64,000 nt of DNA from CADEEN01 sp963751775. GTDB lineage: Bacteria; Pseudomonadota; Gammaproteobacteria; Burkholderiales; Burkholderiaceae_C. A model generated the notes under the pieces. The model had not been told where the DNA came from. It was given only the letters and a program-made list of their open reading frames with translations, and did not search any database. Positions 1 to 8,685 of the stretch are shown here, piece by piece. The position numbers and the translations under genes were made by a program. The stretch's first letter is position 1; each line of letters starts with the position of its first letter. The stretch lies in contig CAVVVW010000006.1 in NCBI GenBank assembly GCA_963751775.1, forward strand, positions 1-64,000. Direction: 5' to 3'.

Positions 1-206
1 GCCTTCGGGCAGAAATCTGCGATGCGCGATCTTAGGCCGGCCCGGGCCGAGCGCGGGAACCCGTCGTGTGGGCGTTCATGGACGTGCTCGTCCATCTGGG
101 GCTGCCGTAGGACTTCGCAGTTTCAGTTCAGAGTCATGCCGACAGTGCCGCCACGCGCCGCCGCATGTGCAGCGGTGGCGCCGAAAAGCCGCATCGATCG
201 AGTTGA

Positions 207-995
207 CTACTTCTCGTGGCAGCGTTGGCAGAACGTCGTCGAACTCGAGTCCAGGCGATTGAGTTTCGGAAAGTCCGCCTTGTGCGGGTGGTGGCAGGAC
301 CCGCAGTAGAACTGTTTGCCGGGCCGCAGCGGATCCGCCGCAGGTGTCGTGGTCTTCTCGTCACCGAGCGGGTGCCCCTTATTCGAAAATCCGGCAACCA
401 GATGCGGTTGCTCCTTGACCTCGGAATGACACTCCAGACAAATCACCTCGATGCCGGTAATGAGCATGACCGGATGCTCCGCCGAGTGCGCGTCATGGCA
501 GTCGAGACAAGCACCCCGGACGACCGGCCTGTGCCTGACCTTGCCCTTGAACAGCGATTCGTCGTGGCACGAATAGCACAGGCCGGGAACCTCTGACTTG
601 AGGAGCTTTTCCTCCTTCGAGACATGTGCCGTATGGCATCCGGTACAGCCCTTGGCAGGTGCCGAGTGGCGATTGGTCTTGGTGTACTTCGGCTTGTCGT
701 GGCAGCCCACGCACAACGCCGGCTGAGAGGCCGACAACCCGCTTGGGATATTGCCTGTGGTCTTGTGCGGCACGGTGCTGGCGTCCGTCGCGGCATGACA
801 CGTCTTGCAGCCGGCCTTCAGGCCCGCATGGCCATCCTTGACGTTGGCCATGGCCTGGTGGCATTTCAGGCAGTCATCCTCCTGCGCCGAAGCCGGCGCC
901 GCGGCCAGCACCGCCAAGGCCAGCGACAACAAGCCAGCCGCCCCACGTGAGAAACGCCACGCGCTCGATGCCGTCGATGTCGGGTGCAGTCTCAT
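207..995 (-). CDS. Nine-heme periplasmic cytochrome c (doubled-CXXCH type)
   Basis: Secreted multiheme cytochrome c of about 262 residues. I chose the ATG at 995 because it opens a normal signal peptide (hydrophobic LLSLALAVLAAAPASA, cleavage before QEDD). The mature part carries nine CXXCH sites: CLKCH, CKTCH, CVGCH, CTGCH, CYSCH, CLDCH, CLECH, CGSCH and CQRCH, many of them followed by the H-x-P/A-H pattern of the doubled-CXXCH family. It is the last gene of a minus-strand run with two NHL lipoproteins, a beta-barrel and a 12-site cytochrome; the gap to the upstream cytochrome is 41 bases. A role in moving electrons across the periplasm or outer membrane is inferred from this company. The electron donor and acceptor cannot be told from sequence. 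Confidence 0.9.
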   Translation of the reverse strand: MRLHPTSTASSAWRFSRGAAGLLSLALAVLAAAPASAQEDDCLKCHQAMANVKDGHAGLKAGCKTCHAATDASTVPHKTTGNIPSGLSASQPALCVGCHDKPKYTKTNRHSAPAKGCTGCHTAHVSKEEKLLKSEVPGLCYSCHDESLFKGKVRHRPVVRGACLDCHDAHSAEHPVMLITGIEVICLECHSEVKEQPHLVAGFSNKGHPLGDEKTTTPAADPLRPGKQFYCGSCHHPHKADFPKLNRLDSSSTTFCQRCHEK

Positions 996-1036
996 TTCGC
1001 TTCGTTTCGTCAGGTGCCTTGCGCGCTGTCGCGCCC

Positions 1037-2749
1037 TCAGTAGCTCTCCGGGTTGTGCGATTTCCCATGGCACATGAGGTAGCAGCGACCCGCGTTGTTG
1101 CCAGTGACCTCGAAGCGGATCGGAACGTTGGCCGACACCGCGGTGACGACGGAGGTATCGAAGTTGATCAGCTTGCTGTTGTTGATCGCGTTGCCCTGCG
1201 TTGCACTGATGCCGTGCGGGTCATGGCACACGTTGCATGGGCTGCGCTCACCGACGATGTGCTTGTTGTGTTCTTTGAAGCTGCCGTTGCCGTTGCCAAT
1301 GATGCTGTTGCGGTCGTGGCACTTGTAGCAAAGGGCATAGTTCGCCGCGCTCTCCGACGTGTTGTCGATGACGACGTACTGGCGTTCCAGCAGCGGCGCG
1401 ATCGTCGACCCGTGCGGCCCGTTGGGGCCGGTGCCGCCTGCACCCGGGCCTGCGTTGCTGTTGTGGCAGGAGCTGCACTTGATGGTGCTGGCCGTGGTCA
1501 GCGGCGAAATCAGGCTGGGCACGCTGGCGTTCCTGCCGGGGCCGGCGACAGGATGGAACGAGGGGTTGGTGGTGGCGAACTCCAGCCGCGCATTGGTTTG
1601 CGCGATCTGGCGCGCCGTGCGTGGCGCCGGCTTGCCCGTGCTGTCGCCGTGGCAACGGAAGCAGACCTGTTCCTCGGCCGTCACCGGATTGATCTCGGCG
1701 CCTGCAATCGTGATGCCGCGCACACCCGTCAACGGCCCCGCCACCGCGGCGCCGGTATCTCTGGTCGCATGCGGGTTGTGACAGTCGGAGCACTCGACAT
1801 GGCGCGCCACGACGACGGCCGCCTCGGCGGGATCGTGCGTGCCCGTGGTCGCGGTCACGTCGTGTCGCGAGGCCTTCGAAAATTCGGTCCGGATGTTCTT
1901 CGCCGCCACATTGCCGTTGTGGCAGTTGAAGCAGGTGTCTTCTTCGGCCGCCGTGTTGAGCAACCACTTCCTGCCCGGCGCCGAGTGCGGCTGATGGCAG
2001 TTCTCGCAGGCATTGGCCGCGACGGTCGTTTCGCTGGTATGGGGCCAGGGATCCGGCGCCACGCCGTTCCAGGTCTTGCTGGACAGGTGGTGATTGCTCG
2101 ACGCCCAGTTGGTCTTGACGTGGCATGCCTCGCACAACGCCGAGGCCTGATTTGGCATGACCAGGAACTTGCCGTTGGTGTCGTCGTGCGCATCGTGGCA
2201 GGAGCTGCATTGCATCTGGCCGCTGGCGTCGAGCTTGACACGGCCGGTCAATGTGGCGGGGCTGACGAGTTCGCCGCCGCGCGCCGCCACCAGCGCCGCG
2301 GTGTAGGCAAATGACACCGGATGGTCGTCGGAGAGGTCGGTGCCCAATCGCCCGGGACCGGTAGGCATCGTCGTTACACCGCCCGCCATCGGCACCGTCG
2401 CTGTACGACTCAGCAGTTCGCCCAAGGCGATCGTCCCGTCGTGGCAACTCAGGCACATCAGCGACGCACCATTGGGTTGCCCGGCATTGCCGCGTGCGGT
2501 CGAACTCGTGTACGGCGTGTAGGTCGAGGCTGACGTGCGCCGGTTCCACAGCGGGCCGCTTGGCGCCGCGTTGTGCGGGGTGTGGCAGAAGATGCAGGTC
2601 TCGGTTTCCGTGAGCGCCTTCACTGTCCCGGGTCCACTGACCGAGAGATTGTGTTTTGTCGTTGCCACGCCCGCGTGCACCGGCGCACCCAGTGCAAACG
2701 CCAGGGCAAGCAAAGCCAAGTGCGCCAATACCTGGGCTGTGCTCCTCAT
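1037..2749 (-). CDS. Twelve-site multiheme cytochrome c with a terminal CX3CH motif
   Basis: Secreted cytochrome c of 570 residues with an N-terminal signal peptide (LALLALAFALGAPVHA). Eleven canonical CXXCH sites are visible (CIFCH, CLSCH, CSSCH, CEACH, CENCH, CFNCH, CSDCH, CFRCH, CSSCH, CYKCH, CNVCH). A twelfth, CYLMCH, has three residues between the cysteines and sits 12 residues from the C-terminus. The first four sites match the separate tetraheme cytochrome at 7209-7874, so this protein contains that module plus an eight-site extension. The ATG overlaps the stop of the upstream NHL lipoprotein by four bases (ATGA), so the two are translationally coupled. It is probably the main electron-carrying partner of the beta-barrel encoded two genes upstream; that pairing is inference from gene order. 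Confidence 0.9.
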   Translation of the reverse strand: MRSTAQVLAHLALLALAFALGAPVHAGVATTKHNLSVSGPGTVKALTETETCIFCHTPHNAAPSGPLWNRRTSASTYTPYTSSTARGNAGQPNGASLMCLSCHDGTIALGELLSRTATVPMAGGVTTMPTGPGRLGTDLSDDHPVSFAYTAALVAARGGELVSPATLTGRVKLDASGQMQCSSCHDAHDDTNGKFLVMPNQASALCEACHVKTNWASSNHHLSSKTWNGVAPDPWPHTSETTVAANACENCHQPHSAPGRKWLLNTAAEEDTCFNCHNGNVAAKNIRTEFSKASRHDVTATTGTHDPAEAAVVVARHVECSDCHNPHATRDTGAAVAGPLTGVRGITIAGAEINPVTAEEQVCFRCHGDSTGKPAPRTARQIAQTNARLEFATTNPSFHPVAGPGRNASVPSLISPLTTASTIKCSSCHNSNAGPGAGGTGPNGPHGSTIAPLLERQYVVIDNTSESAANYALCYKCHDRNSIIGNGNGSFKEHNKHIVGERSPCNVCHDPHGISATQGNAINNSKLINFDTSVVTAVSANVPIRFEVTGNNAGRCYLMCHGKSHNPESY

Positions 2750-3771
2750 GTCGGCCCCCCCACATAACGAAAGACTTGTACGCGCTGGTTGTACGAGTCG
2801 GCGACGTAGATCAGATCATCGCTGCCGACGAAGATGCCGGCGGGCAGCCAGAAGTCGCCAGGCTCGCGACCGAGACCGCCGATCGACAACAGAAACTGAC
2901 CCGATTCATCGAAGATCTGCACCGCGTGCAACAACGAATCGACGAGGTACACGTACCCGCGGCGATCGGTCGCCACGCCCTTTTGTCGCGGCGAGTCGCC
3001 CGCGGCGTCGCCCAAGCGCCCGAACTTGCCCAGGAATCGCCCTTGCGCATCGAAGATCTGCGTTCGGAAGTTGAGCGAGTCGGTGAGCAGCATGCGCCCG
3101 GCTGCATCGCGCCAGATCAGTGTCGGGAAATTGAACTCACCGTCGCCGGTGCCGCGGCGGCCAAAGCTCGACCGCAGGCTGCCGTCGGGCGCGTAGACGT
3201 TGACACAATGTCGCGCCGTGTCCACCACAAAGAGCTGCCGAGTCGTCGGGTCGAAGGCGATGCCCGTCGGCTGCCCCAGCGCCTTCGCCACGGCGATACG
3301 GGTGGCGAACTCAACACCCGGCTTAATCACGAACACGGCAGCGAGCGCCGAGTCGGTGACATAGACGCTGCCGTCTGCGCCCAGTGCCAGCCCGACCGGC
3401 GACGGCAGCAGCATGCCGCCTTCGCCCCGGATCAAGGCATAGCGGCTCGCAGACTGGTCAAACCGGTGGACACCCTTGGCTCCCGGGTCGGCGACATAGA
3501 CGACGCCGCCCACTGCCACGACGGCCATCGGTCGCACCAGCCGGGCCTGCGTCTGACCGAAGATGATCTCGACCATGCGCTCGAAGAAGCCCTTGCCGAT
3601 GCCAAGGTCCTCCGGACGCGCGAAGGTTCGGACGAAGGCGACCCGCGCCTCGGCAGGCGCCGACGGCCATACCAACGTCGTCGCCTCGTCGGGTGTGGTC
3701 GCGGGCGGCGATGCGCACGCGCCGAGTGCCAACACCAGCAGGGCCACAAGGTTGAATCGGGCGCTCGCCAT
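2746..3771 (-). CDS. NHL-repeat (six-bladed propeller) lipoprotein
   Basis: Lipoprotein of 341 residues: a short signal peptide ends in the lipobox LGAC (Cys at residue 19). The mature protein holds six NHL-type repeats with the usual pattern of P-x-G-(I/L/V)-A, then (L/V)-x-V-(T/V/A)-D-S/T and V-x-(V/I)-F, which should fold into a six-bladed beta-propeller. NHL propellers act as protein-protein or ligand docking platforms; no catalytic residues are evident. The gene starts two bases after the beta-barrel gene and overlaps the 12-site cytochrome gene by four bases, so it is firmly inside the conduit operon. It may organise the cytochromes at the membrane; this is inference. Confidence 0.85.
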   Translation of the reverse strand: MASARFNLVALLVLALGACASPPATTPDEATTLVWPSAPAEARVAFVRTFARPEDLGIGKGFFERMVEIIFGQTQARLVRPMAVVAVGGVVYVADPGAKGVHRFDQSASRYALIRGEGGMLLPSPVGLALGADGSVYVTDSALAAVFVIKPGVEFATRIAVAKALGQPTGIAFDPTTRQLFVVDTARHCVNVYAPDGSLRSSFGRRGTGDGEFNFPTLIWRDAAGRMLLTDSLNFRTQIFDAQGRFLGKFGRLGDAAGDSPRQKGVATDRRGYVYLVDSLLHAVQIFDESGQFLLSIGGLGREPGDFWLPAGIFVGSDDLIYVADSYNQRVQVFRYVGGPT

Positions 3772-3773
3772 GG

Positions 3774-5909
3774 TCAGAATTCGCGTCGCAGGACGAGGTT
3801 GCCCGCAGTGCGTTCACGCACGTAAGTTCCTTGCGTTTCGCGCGTGCGCGACAAGTCCCCGGTCAGCGTGAGCTGGCGAAATCGCCACAGTGCGCGCAGT
3901 ATTCCAGATCGGCGTTCGCGCACTTCGACCGAACCCGTATCGCGCTCATACAGGCCGTTGGCGGTGAGCCTCAGCCCGGAACTGAGCCGCCAGCCCAGCC
4001 ACATGTCGTAGGCCTTGAGGTCGACGTTCTGCAGCACATTGTCGGCCGTCACCCGCGTGCGCCTCGCGGCGGCGCGGAAGTCGACGCGATCCTCGAAAGG
4101 CAGGTCACCATTCACATAGAGCTCCGCCGCCGTGCGCGCGTAGGGCGCGATCGTTTCGCGGCGATCCTCGCGCTCGAGGTAGCCGCCGAGCACCACACTG
4201 ATCGCACCCTGCAGCGGAGCGTCGCCGCGCACCCCGACCAAGGTGTCGTGAACCGTGTTCAGTGGTGTGGCGGGTACCCCCGATGTGACGCGCGGTAGGC
4301 TTTCGGAGTAGCGCAGATACACGTTCATGTACCGCGCGACGGCCCAGTTGAGCGCGACGTTCTGGTCCAGAGGCGCATTCTCATAGGTGCCACCGGCATC
4401 GAAGCTGTAGTCGACAAGGAGTTCCTGGCCATCCAGGATGTTGCCCGAGAGCACGCGCTCGATGCGGGTCGTCACCCCGACCAAGGTCAGCAGATAGTCG
4501 ATGCCTTCGACGAACACCTGGGTGCGGGCAAGATCGCTGACGACCACGCTGCCACTCGTCACGTTGCTGCGCGCCAACGCAACCGGCACCGTGCTGGTGA
4601 GTACCACGTGCTCGCCCACGACCGTGGGCTGCGTCACCGTCGCGGTCTGTTGGCGCTGGTCGTAGCGCAGTGCATAGCTGGCCTGCAGGCTGCCCACGGG
4701 CAGCGCCTGCTCGTAACGAGCCGAGCCGTCGATGCCCCAGCTGCGCACGGCGAATTGGGGCGCCTGCGTGTCTTCTGCGTGCAGACCCGCCGCCAGTGTC
4801 AGGTCGCGTGACGGGTACCAGGTGACGCTGGCGTTGGCCGTCTGGGCGTCGGTGACATCGGCATCCTGCTCATTGCGGCCGAAGTTGTAGCTCGCGAACG
4901 AGTGCCACTCCGGGGAGTGCACACCGCGGTAGTTGAGCAGGAAGCGCGCGTTGTCGAGCCGGGGCGTGCGCCCCTGCTCCAAGGTGTACTCCTGGCTCGT
5001 GAGCAGGATCGTGTTGAAGACGTCGTGCTCGCGCTTGTCGCCAAACTGCAGGTGCGTGTCGGCGCTCAATGTCCGCGAATGCAGCTGCGAGTTCTGGATC
5101 GGCAGGTTGGGGCTGCCGCTGTTCGAATCCTGTTGCAGGTCGTGATAGGCAAGCTGAATCCGGCCGGACGTCGACAACGCGTACTCGGCCCGCAGCGAGA
5201 CGTCGTCGATGCGGTCATCGACGACACGCAATGTGCTCTCGCCCATTGCGTGAGACCGGCTTGCGTCGAGGTTGAACGGCATCGGCGTCACCGGTTCAAG
5301 CAGCGCAAAGCTCAGGCCGTACTTCTCGGTCTGCTGGGTGAAGATCTCGCCCGGGCTCAACAACAAGGTCGGGTTGAGGTGCTCGTAGTACACGGACCCG
5401 TTGTACGGCTTGTCGGCCAGCACCGTGGCGCGGGCGGTCAGGTTGTAGAGCGGGCGCTGCGACCGCGTCGAGACGGCGTCGTTCTCGGCAAGACCGCTCT
5501 CGAGGATCGGCCCGCCGCCGATGTCCAACGCCATGAATTTGGGGTGGTAGACATAGCTGTGCGTCATCAGGAACGCTTCGACGCGCAGGTCGCTCTGCTT
5601 TTGCGTCGACGACGGGGTCCCACCGGCGGCGCCTGCCTGCCGGGTGACAAATTCATCGCTCACAAAGCTGGCCGAGACATGACCCTCGTAACTGGTGAGC
5701 GCAAATGGTGCGAGTTCCTCGGCCGCGTACAGCGTTGGCGGGCTGCCCAGCATCGTGATGGCCAAGGCGAGGGGCAGCACCTTCGTTTGAACGCCGGCCA
5801 GCGGCCGGCGCCTGCACCGCACCGCCTGCGCCGTGCGGGCGCGTTCCGGCGCGAACCGGACCGACCCTGATTGCCGCCGCCGGCAGGCACGATTTCGGTC
5901 TGCCAACAT
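3774..5909 (-). CDS. Outer-membrane beta-barrel, putative porin of a cytochrome conduit
   Basis: About 711 residues from the ATG at 5909, which lies 13 bases after the upstream NHL gene; an arginine-rich leader of about 40 residues precedes the hydrophobic core of the signal peptide (cleavage near LYAAEE). The mature protein is dominated by alternating amphipathic strands and ends in phenylalanine (LVLRREF), the classical signal for outer-membrane barrel assembly. There are no heme motifs. Size, predicted barrel and position between two NHL lipoproteins and beside multiheme cytochromes resemble the barrel component of porin-cytochrome conduits (MtrB/ExtD-like in role). I cannot show homology to MtrB itself. 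A start closer to the hydrophobic core is possible. Confidence 0.8.
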   Translation of the reverse strand: MLADRNRACRRRQSGSVRFAPERARTAQAVRCRRRPLAGVQTKVLPLALAITMLGSPPTLYAAEELAPFALTSYEGHVSASFVSDEFVTRQAGAAGGTPSSTQKQSDLRVEAFLMTHSYVYHPKFMALDIGGGPILESGLAENDAVSTRSQRPLYNLTARATVLADKPYNGSVYYEHLNPTLLLSPGEIFTQQTEKYGLSFALLEPVTPMPFNLDASRSHAMGESTLRVVDDRIDDVSLRAEYALSTSGRIQLAYHDLQQDSNSGSPNLPIQNSQLHSRTLSADTHLQFGDKREHDVFNTILLTSQEYTLEQGRTPRLDNARFLLNYRGVHSPEWHSFASYNFGRNEQDADVTDAQTANASVTWYPSRDLTLAAGLHAEDTQAPQFAVRSWGIDGSARYEQALPVGSLQASYALRYDQRQQTATVTQPTVVGEHVVLTSTVPVALARSNVTSGSVVVSDLARTQVFVEGIDYLLTLVGVTTRIERVLSGNILDGQELLVDYSFDAGGTYENAPLDQNVALNWAVARYMNVYLRYSESLPRVTSGVPATPLNTVHDTLVGVRGDAPLQGAISVVLGGYLEREDRRETIAPYARTAAELYVNGDLPFEDRVDFRAAARRTRVTADNVLQNVDLKAYDMWLGWRLSSGLRLTANGLYERDTGSVEVRERRSGILRALWRFRQLTLTGDLSRTRETQGTYVRERTAGNLVLRREF

Positions 5910-5922
5910 CGGCCCTAACCAT

Positions 5923-7038
5923 TCAGCGCTTTGCCGCCGGCGGGGCGCGGTCGTAATCGACCCCGCCCATGCGCCCGAAGCCGAACACATCGACCTTGTT
6001 CGGCGCAATCTGGCTGGCCACCACGATCAGGTACTCGATTTCGAACTTCGGATCGGCGTAACGCTTGAACAACGCGACGTTGTCGTAGTCGATCGCCACG
6101 CCCGCTGGCAGGCTCAGGCCCTGGCCCTCCTTCGGCTGCCCGAACGCCATCAGCAAGCGACCGTCGTTCTCGAACACCTGCACGTTCTGGAACGCCGAGT
6201 CGCCGACATAGATGCGTCCGGCACGGTCGACGGCAATGCCTTTCGGGCGGGCGAAGTTGCCCGGCCTGTCGCCGACCTGGCCATAGACCCGTACAAACTT
6301 GCCTTCGGCGGTGAAACGTTGCACGCGGAAGTTGCTGGTCTCGGTCACGAAGACGTCGCCGTCCGGGCCGACTGCGATGTTGGTGGGGTGAAAGAGTTCG
6401 CCTTCCTTGGAGCCGGGCTGGCCGAACTTGAACAACGGCTTTCCGCTGCGCTTGTCCAGCACCTGTACTTGGTGGTGCTGGATGTCGACGACGTACAACC
6501 TCTCGCCGACGACGGTCGTGTCGACCGGACGGAACTGTTGCGGCTCACCGAAGGCACCGACGAAGCGGTTGTCGCGGTCGTAGACCAGCACCTGATTGCG
6601 GCCGGTGTCGGTCACGTACTTGGTGCCATCGGTGTCGATCGTCAGGTTGATCGGCGACCTCATGCGCCCGCCACCCGAACCGGTGAACACGCTGAACTTC
6701 TGCTCGACCAGATCGAAGATCGCTATGCCCGCACCCTTGGTGTCCACGGCGTACAACCGCCCGCCGGCCAGCGCGACGCCATAGACCTGCTGCATCTGCT
6801 GCCCCGCAGCCTCGCCGGCGACGAACTTCGCGAAGTCACTGCGGTTCGTATCGAAATCGCGCTCGCCGACGAAGGTCGCAAGGTGCTGGATGCGTGGCGG
6901 CTCGGGCGCCGCCGGGTAGAAGACGGTCGCTGGGGGTGCCGGCTTCTTGTCGGGTGGAGCAACCGCGCAGCCCACCAGCGCCGCCGAAGCCAGCAGCGCG
7001 GCAATGCGCCGCCACACATGGGAGTCAAACCAATTCAT
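5923..7038 (-). CDS. NHL-repeat lipoprotein (second paralogue)
   Basis: Lipoprotein of 371 residues with lipobox LVGC after a short hydrophobic segment, then a proline-rich linker and six NHL-like repeats, for example PTNIAVGPDGDVFVTE and RPKGIAVDRAGRIYVGDS. It is the first gene of the tightly packed minus-strand operon (7038 to 207) and shares general architecture with the NHL lipoprotein at 2746-3771, although the two are divergent. Two different propellers in one conduit operon suggest separate docking jobs, for instance one periplasmic and one at the surface. That division is speculation; the repeat architecture and lipobox are visible directly. Confidence 0.85.
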   Translation of the reverse strand: MNWFDSHVWRRIAALLASAALVGCAVAPPDKKPAPPATVFYPAAPEPPRIQHLATFVGERDFDTNRSDFAKFVAGEAAGQQMQQVYGVALAGGRLYAVDTKGAGIAIFDLVEQKFSVFTGSGGGRMRSPINLTIDTDGTKYVTDTGRNQVLVYDRDNRFVGAFGEPQQFRPVDTTVVGERLYVVDIQHHQVQVLDKRSGKPLFKFGQPGSKEGELFHPTNIAVGPDGDVFVTETSNFRVQRFTAEGKFVRVYGQVGDRPGNFARPKGIAVDRAGRIYVGDSAFQNVQVFENDGRLLMAFGQPKEGQGLSLPAGVAIDYDNVALFKRYADPKFEIEYLIVVASQIAPNKVDVFGFGRMGGVDYDRAPPAAKR

Positions 7039-7208
7039 GTGGTTGCATGCTTCAAGCCGAGCTCAATCATGAATGCCCCAGTCTATGAATCTCGCGGCGA
7101 AAGTGACACAAGACCACCTGCCCGGCACCTTCGGGTGCCGGGGCCACGAACGGGGTCAGCCGCGACTCTGCCCCGCAACTTCGCGCGTCGTCTGCGCGGG
7201 GTCCGAAC

Positions 7209-7874
7209 CTACTTGCTGTGGCAGGTCGTGCAGATCGCGCTGGCGGTCGCCGTGACCTTGAGCAACTTGCCACCGGGTGACGTGAACGTATTGTGAACGT
7301 CGTGGCAACTCGCGCACTCGAGCTTGCCCGCATAGAGCATGTTCGATGCAATCGTGCCGACCCGGGTCTTTGTTCCGCCCACGCCGATCGTCACCGGTGT
7401 CGTGATCGCGTTCAGCGCGCCGTCAGCCGTCACCAGCGCGGCGTCGTAGGTAATGCCGATCGGGTGGTCGTTCGACAGGTTGATGCCGAGGCTGTTGCTG
7501 CCAGTGAGGAATGTCGTGCCGGTCAATCCGCCGAAGCTGTTGACAGCGACCGTGCCGTCGTGGCACGACAGGCACAGTTTCGACACGCCGCCCGGCTGCC
7601 CCGCCACCGCCTGCATCGTCGACGTGCTGTACAGCGTGTAGACGGCCGTCGACAGTGCGTGGTTCCACAACGGTGCTTCAGTCACCGTGGTTGCCGTGTT
7701 GTGTGGCGCATGGCAGGCCACGCAGATCTGTCCACCGGACCAGGCTTGACCTGTGAAGTCGTGGTCCGACCCCACGATCGTGCCTGCGCCGGCAACCTGT
7801 GCCGCCAGCACCAGCGCCGTGGCCGACACGACGCTCAGAATGGACGTGACCTTCATCGACCGACTCGTACTCAC
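7209..7874 (-). CDS. Tetraheme periplasmic cytochrome c
   Basis: Secreted cytochrome c of about 221 residues. I chose the GTG at 7874 because AAGGAG lies six bases upstream; the next ATG (7856) has a poorer site. A signal peptide (ILSVVSATALVLAAQVAGA) follows. Four heme sites are present: CVACHAPHN, CLSCHDGT, CASCHDVH and CTTCH. Order and surrounding residues (LWNH, AGQPGG, DHPIGITY) match heme sites 1-4 of the 12-site cytochrome at 1037-2749, so this is a free-standing copy of that module. It lies 170 bases upstream of the NHL operon on the same strand and is a candidate periplasmic shuttle to the conduit. Confidence 0.9.
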   Translation of the reverse strand: MSTSRSMKVTSILSVVSATALVLAAQVAGAGTIVGSDHDFTGQAWSGGQICVACHAPHNTATTVTEAPLWNHALSTAVYTLYSTSTMQAVAGQPGGVSKLCLSCHDGTVAVNSFGGLTGTTFLTGSNSLGINLSNDHPIGITYDAALVTADGALNAITTPVTIGVGGTKTRVGTIASNMLYAGKLECASCHDVHNTFTSPGGKLLKVTATASAICTTCHSK

Positions 7875-8331
7875 TTCTCGCTCCTTCTTGATTGCCTTCA
7901 CGCTTGACCGGACCTTCGCTCTCGCGCTGCCCGGAACTCCTGTGGCCTGTCCTGTGGGTCGTACCAGGCCCGTTCCTAGATCTGTTGGGTGCCTTCGTGC
8001 GCGCCTCATGAATCCTTCGTCTTGGTGAAAAGATACGCTTGGCCTCACCGGCCCGATTGATCCATGTCGCCCCTGCTGCAGCGCGCTCGTGTAACAGAGC
8101 CACGCCGATTTGCGTCGTTGCGACGACGCGACATTTCAAAGCCGAATGCGCCTTACAGACTTGCGTCAAACCATGAGTCGTTGTCTGGCATCGCTTGACG
8201 CACGTCCACGCAGACCTATGGCAACATGGCTCGCCGGTTAGCGGCACTGTCAGGTGGAGACCCGGGGAATCCGGCCTGAGCGGTTTTCTCCAAGAACCCG
8301 GAACAGACTTCAACCAGCAAGAGAATCACGA
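7875..8331. promoter_or_regulatory. Divergent intergenic region between two cytochrome genes
   Basis: About 457 bases without a convincing gene separate the minus-strand tetraheme cytochrome from the plus-strand monoheme cytochrome. It should hold promoters for both. A possible sigma-70 promoter for the plus strand is TTGACG at 8195-8200 and TATGGC at 8217-8222 with a 16-base spacer; the -10 is weak. A perfect 7-bp inverted repeat with a four-base loop (GCGTCGT/ACGACGC) lies at 8112-8129 and could bind a regulator. I see no recognisable operator for Fnr or Fur. Confidence 0.4.
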
Positions 8332-8685
8332 ATGAACAACAGCTCACGACTCAAAAGCACGCTCGCCTGTGTCGTCACCGTCGCGTCGCTTGGCCTTGCG
8401 ACATCGACATTTGCGGCGGGTGTGGATGCCGACGCCGCACAAGCACTGGCCAAGAAGAGCGACTGCGGCAAGTGCCACGCGGTCGACAAGAAGAAGGAAG
8501 GCCCGGCTTACAAGGAAACCGCCGCCAAGTACAAGGGCAAGGCGACCGCCGAGGACGACGTCTACAAGCAGCTGACGACCTCGCCGAAGATCAAGGTCGA
8601 CGGCAAGGAAGAAGAACACAAGGCGGTCAACAGCAAGGACGAGGCCGCCGTCCGCAACCTGGTGCGCTGGATCCTGGCGCAGTAA
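8332..8685 (+). CDS. Monoheme class I-like cytochrome c lacking a methionine ligand
   Basis: Small secreted cytochrome of 117 residues. The ATG at 8332 opens a signal peptide ending near TFAAG. One heme site, CGKCH, is followed by a short class I-like fold with a C-terminal helix (VRNLVRWILAQ). Class I cytochromes normally use a methionine as the distal iron ligand, but the mature sequence contains no methionine at all; the equivalent loop reads DGKEEEHKAV, so a histidine or lysine could take its place. It is divergently placed to the tetraheme cytochrome and is probably part of the same electron-transfer region. A damaged partial copy lies near 14740. Confidence 0.88.
   Translation: MNNSSRLKSTLACVVTVASLGLATSTFAAGVDADAAQALAKKSDCGKCHAVDKKKEGPAYKETAAKYKGKATAEDDVYKQLTTSPKIKVDGKEEEHKAVNSKDEAAVRNLVRWILAQ

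Noticed and set aside
78..95. Seven-base hairpin ATGGACG/CGTCCAT
   Set aside because: It lies more than 100 bases beyond the 9-heme cytochrome stop and has no T-tract on either strand; I cannot support a terminator.
5833..7296. Very long plus-strand open frames opposite the NHL, cytochrome and barrel genes
   Set aside because: Arg/His/Gly-rich products typical of antisense shadows in GC-rich genes; no family motifs.
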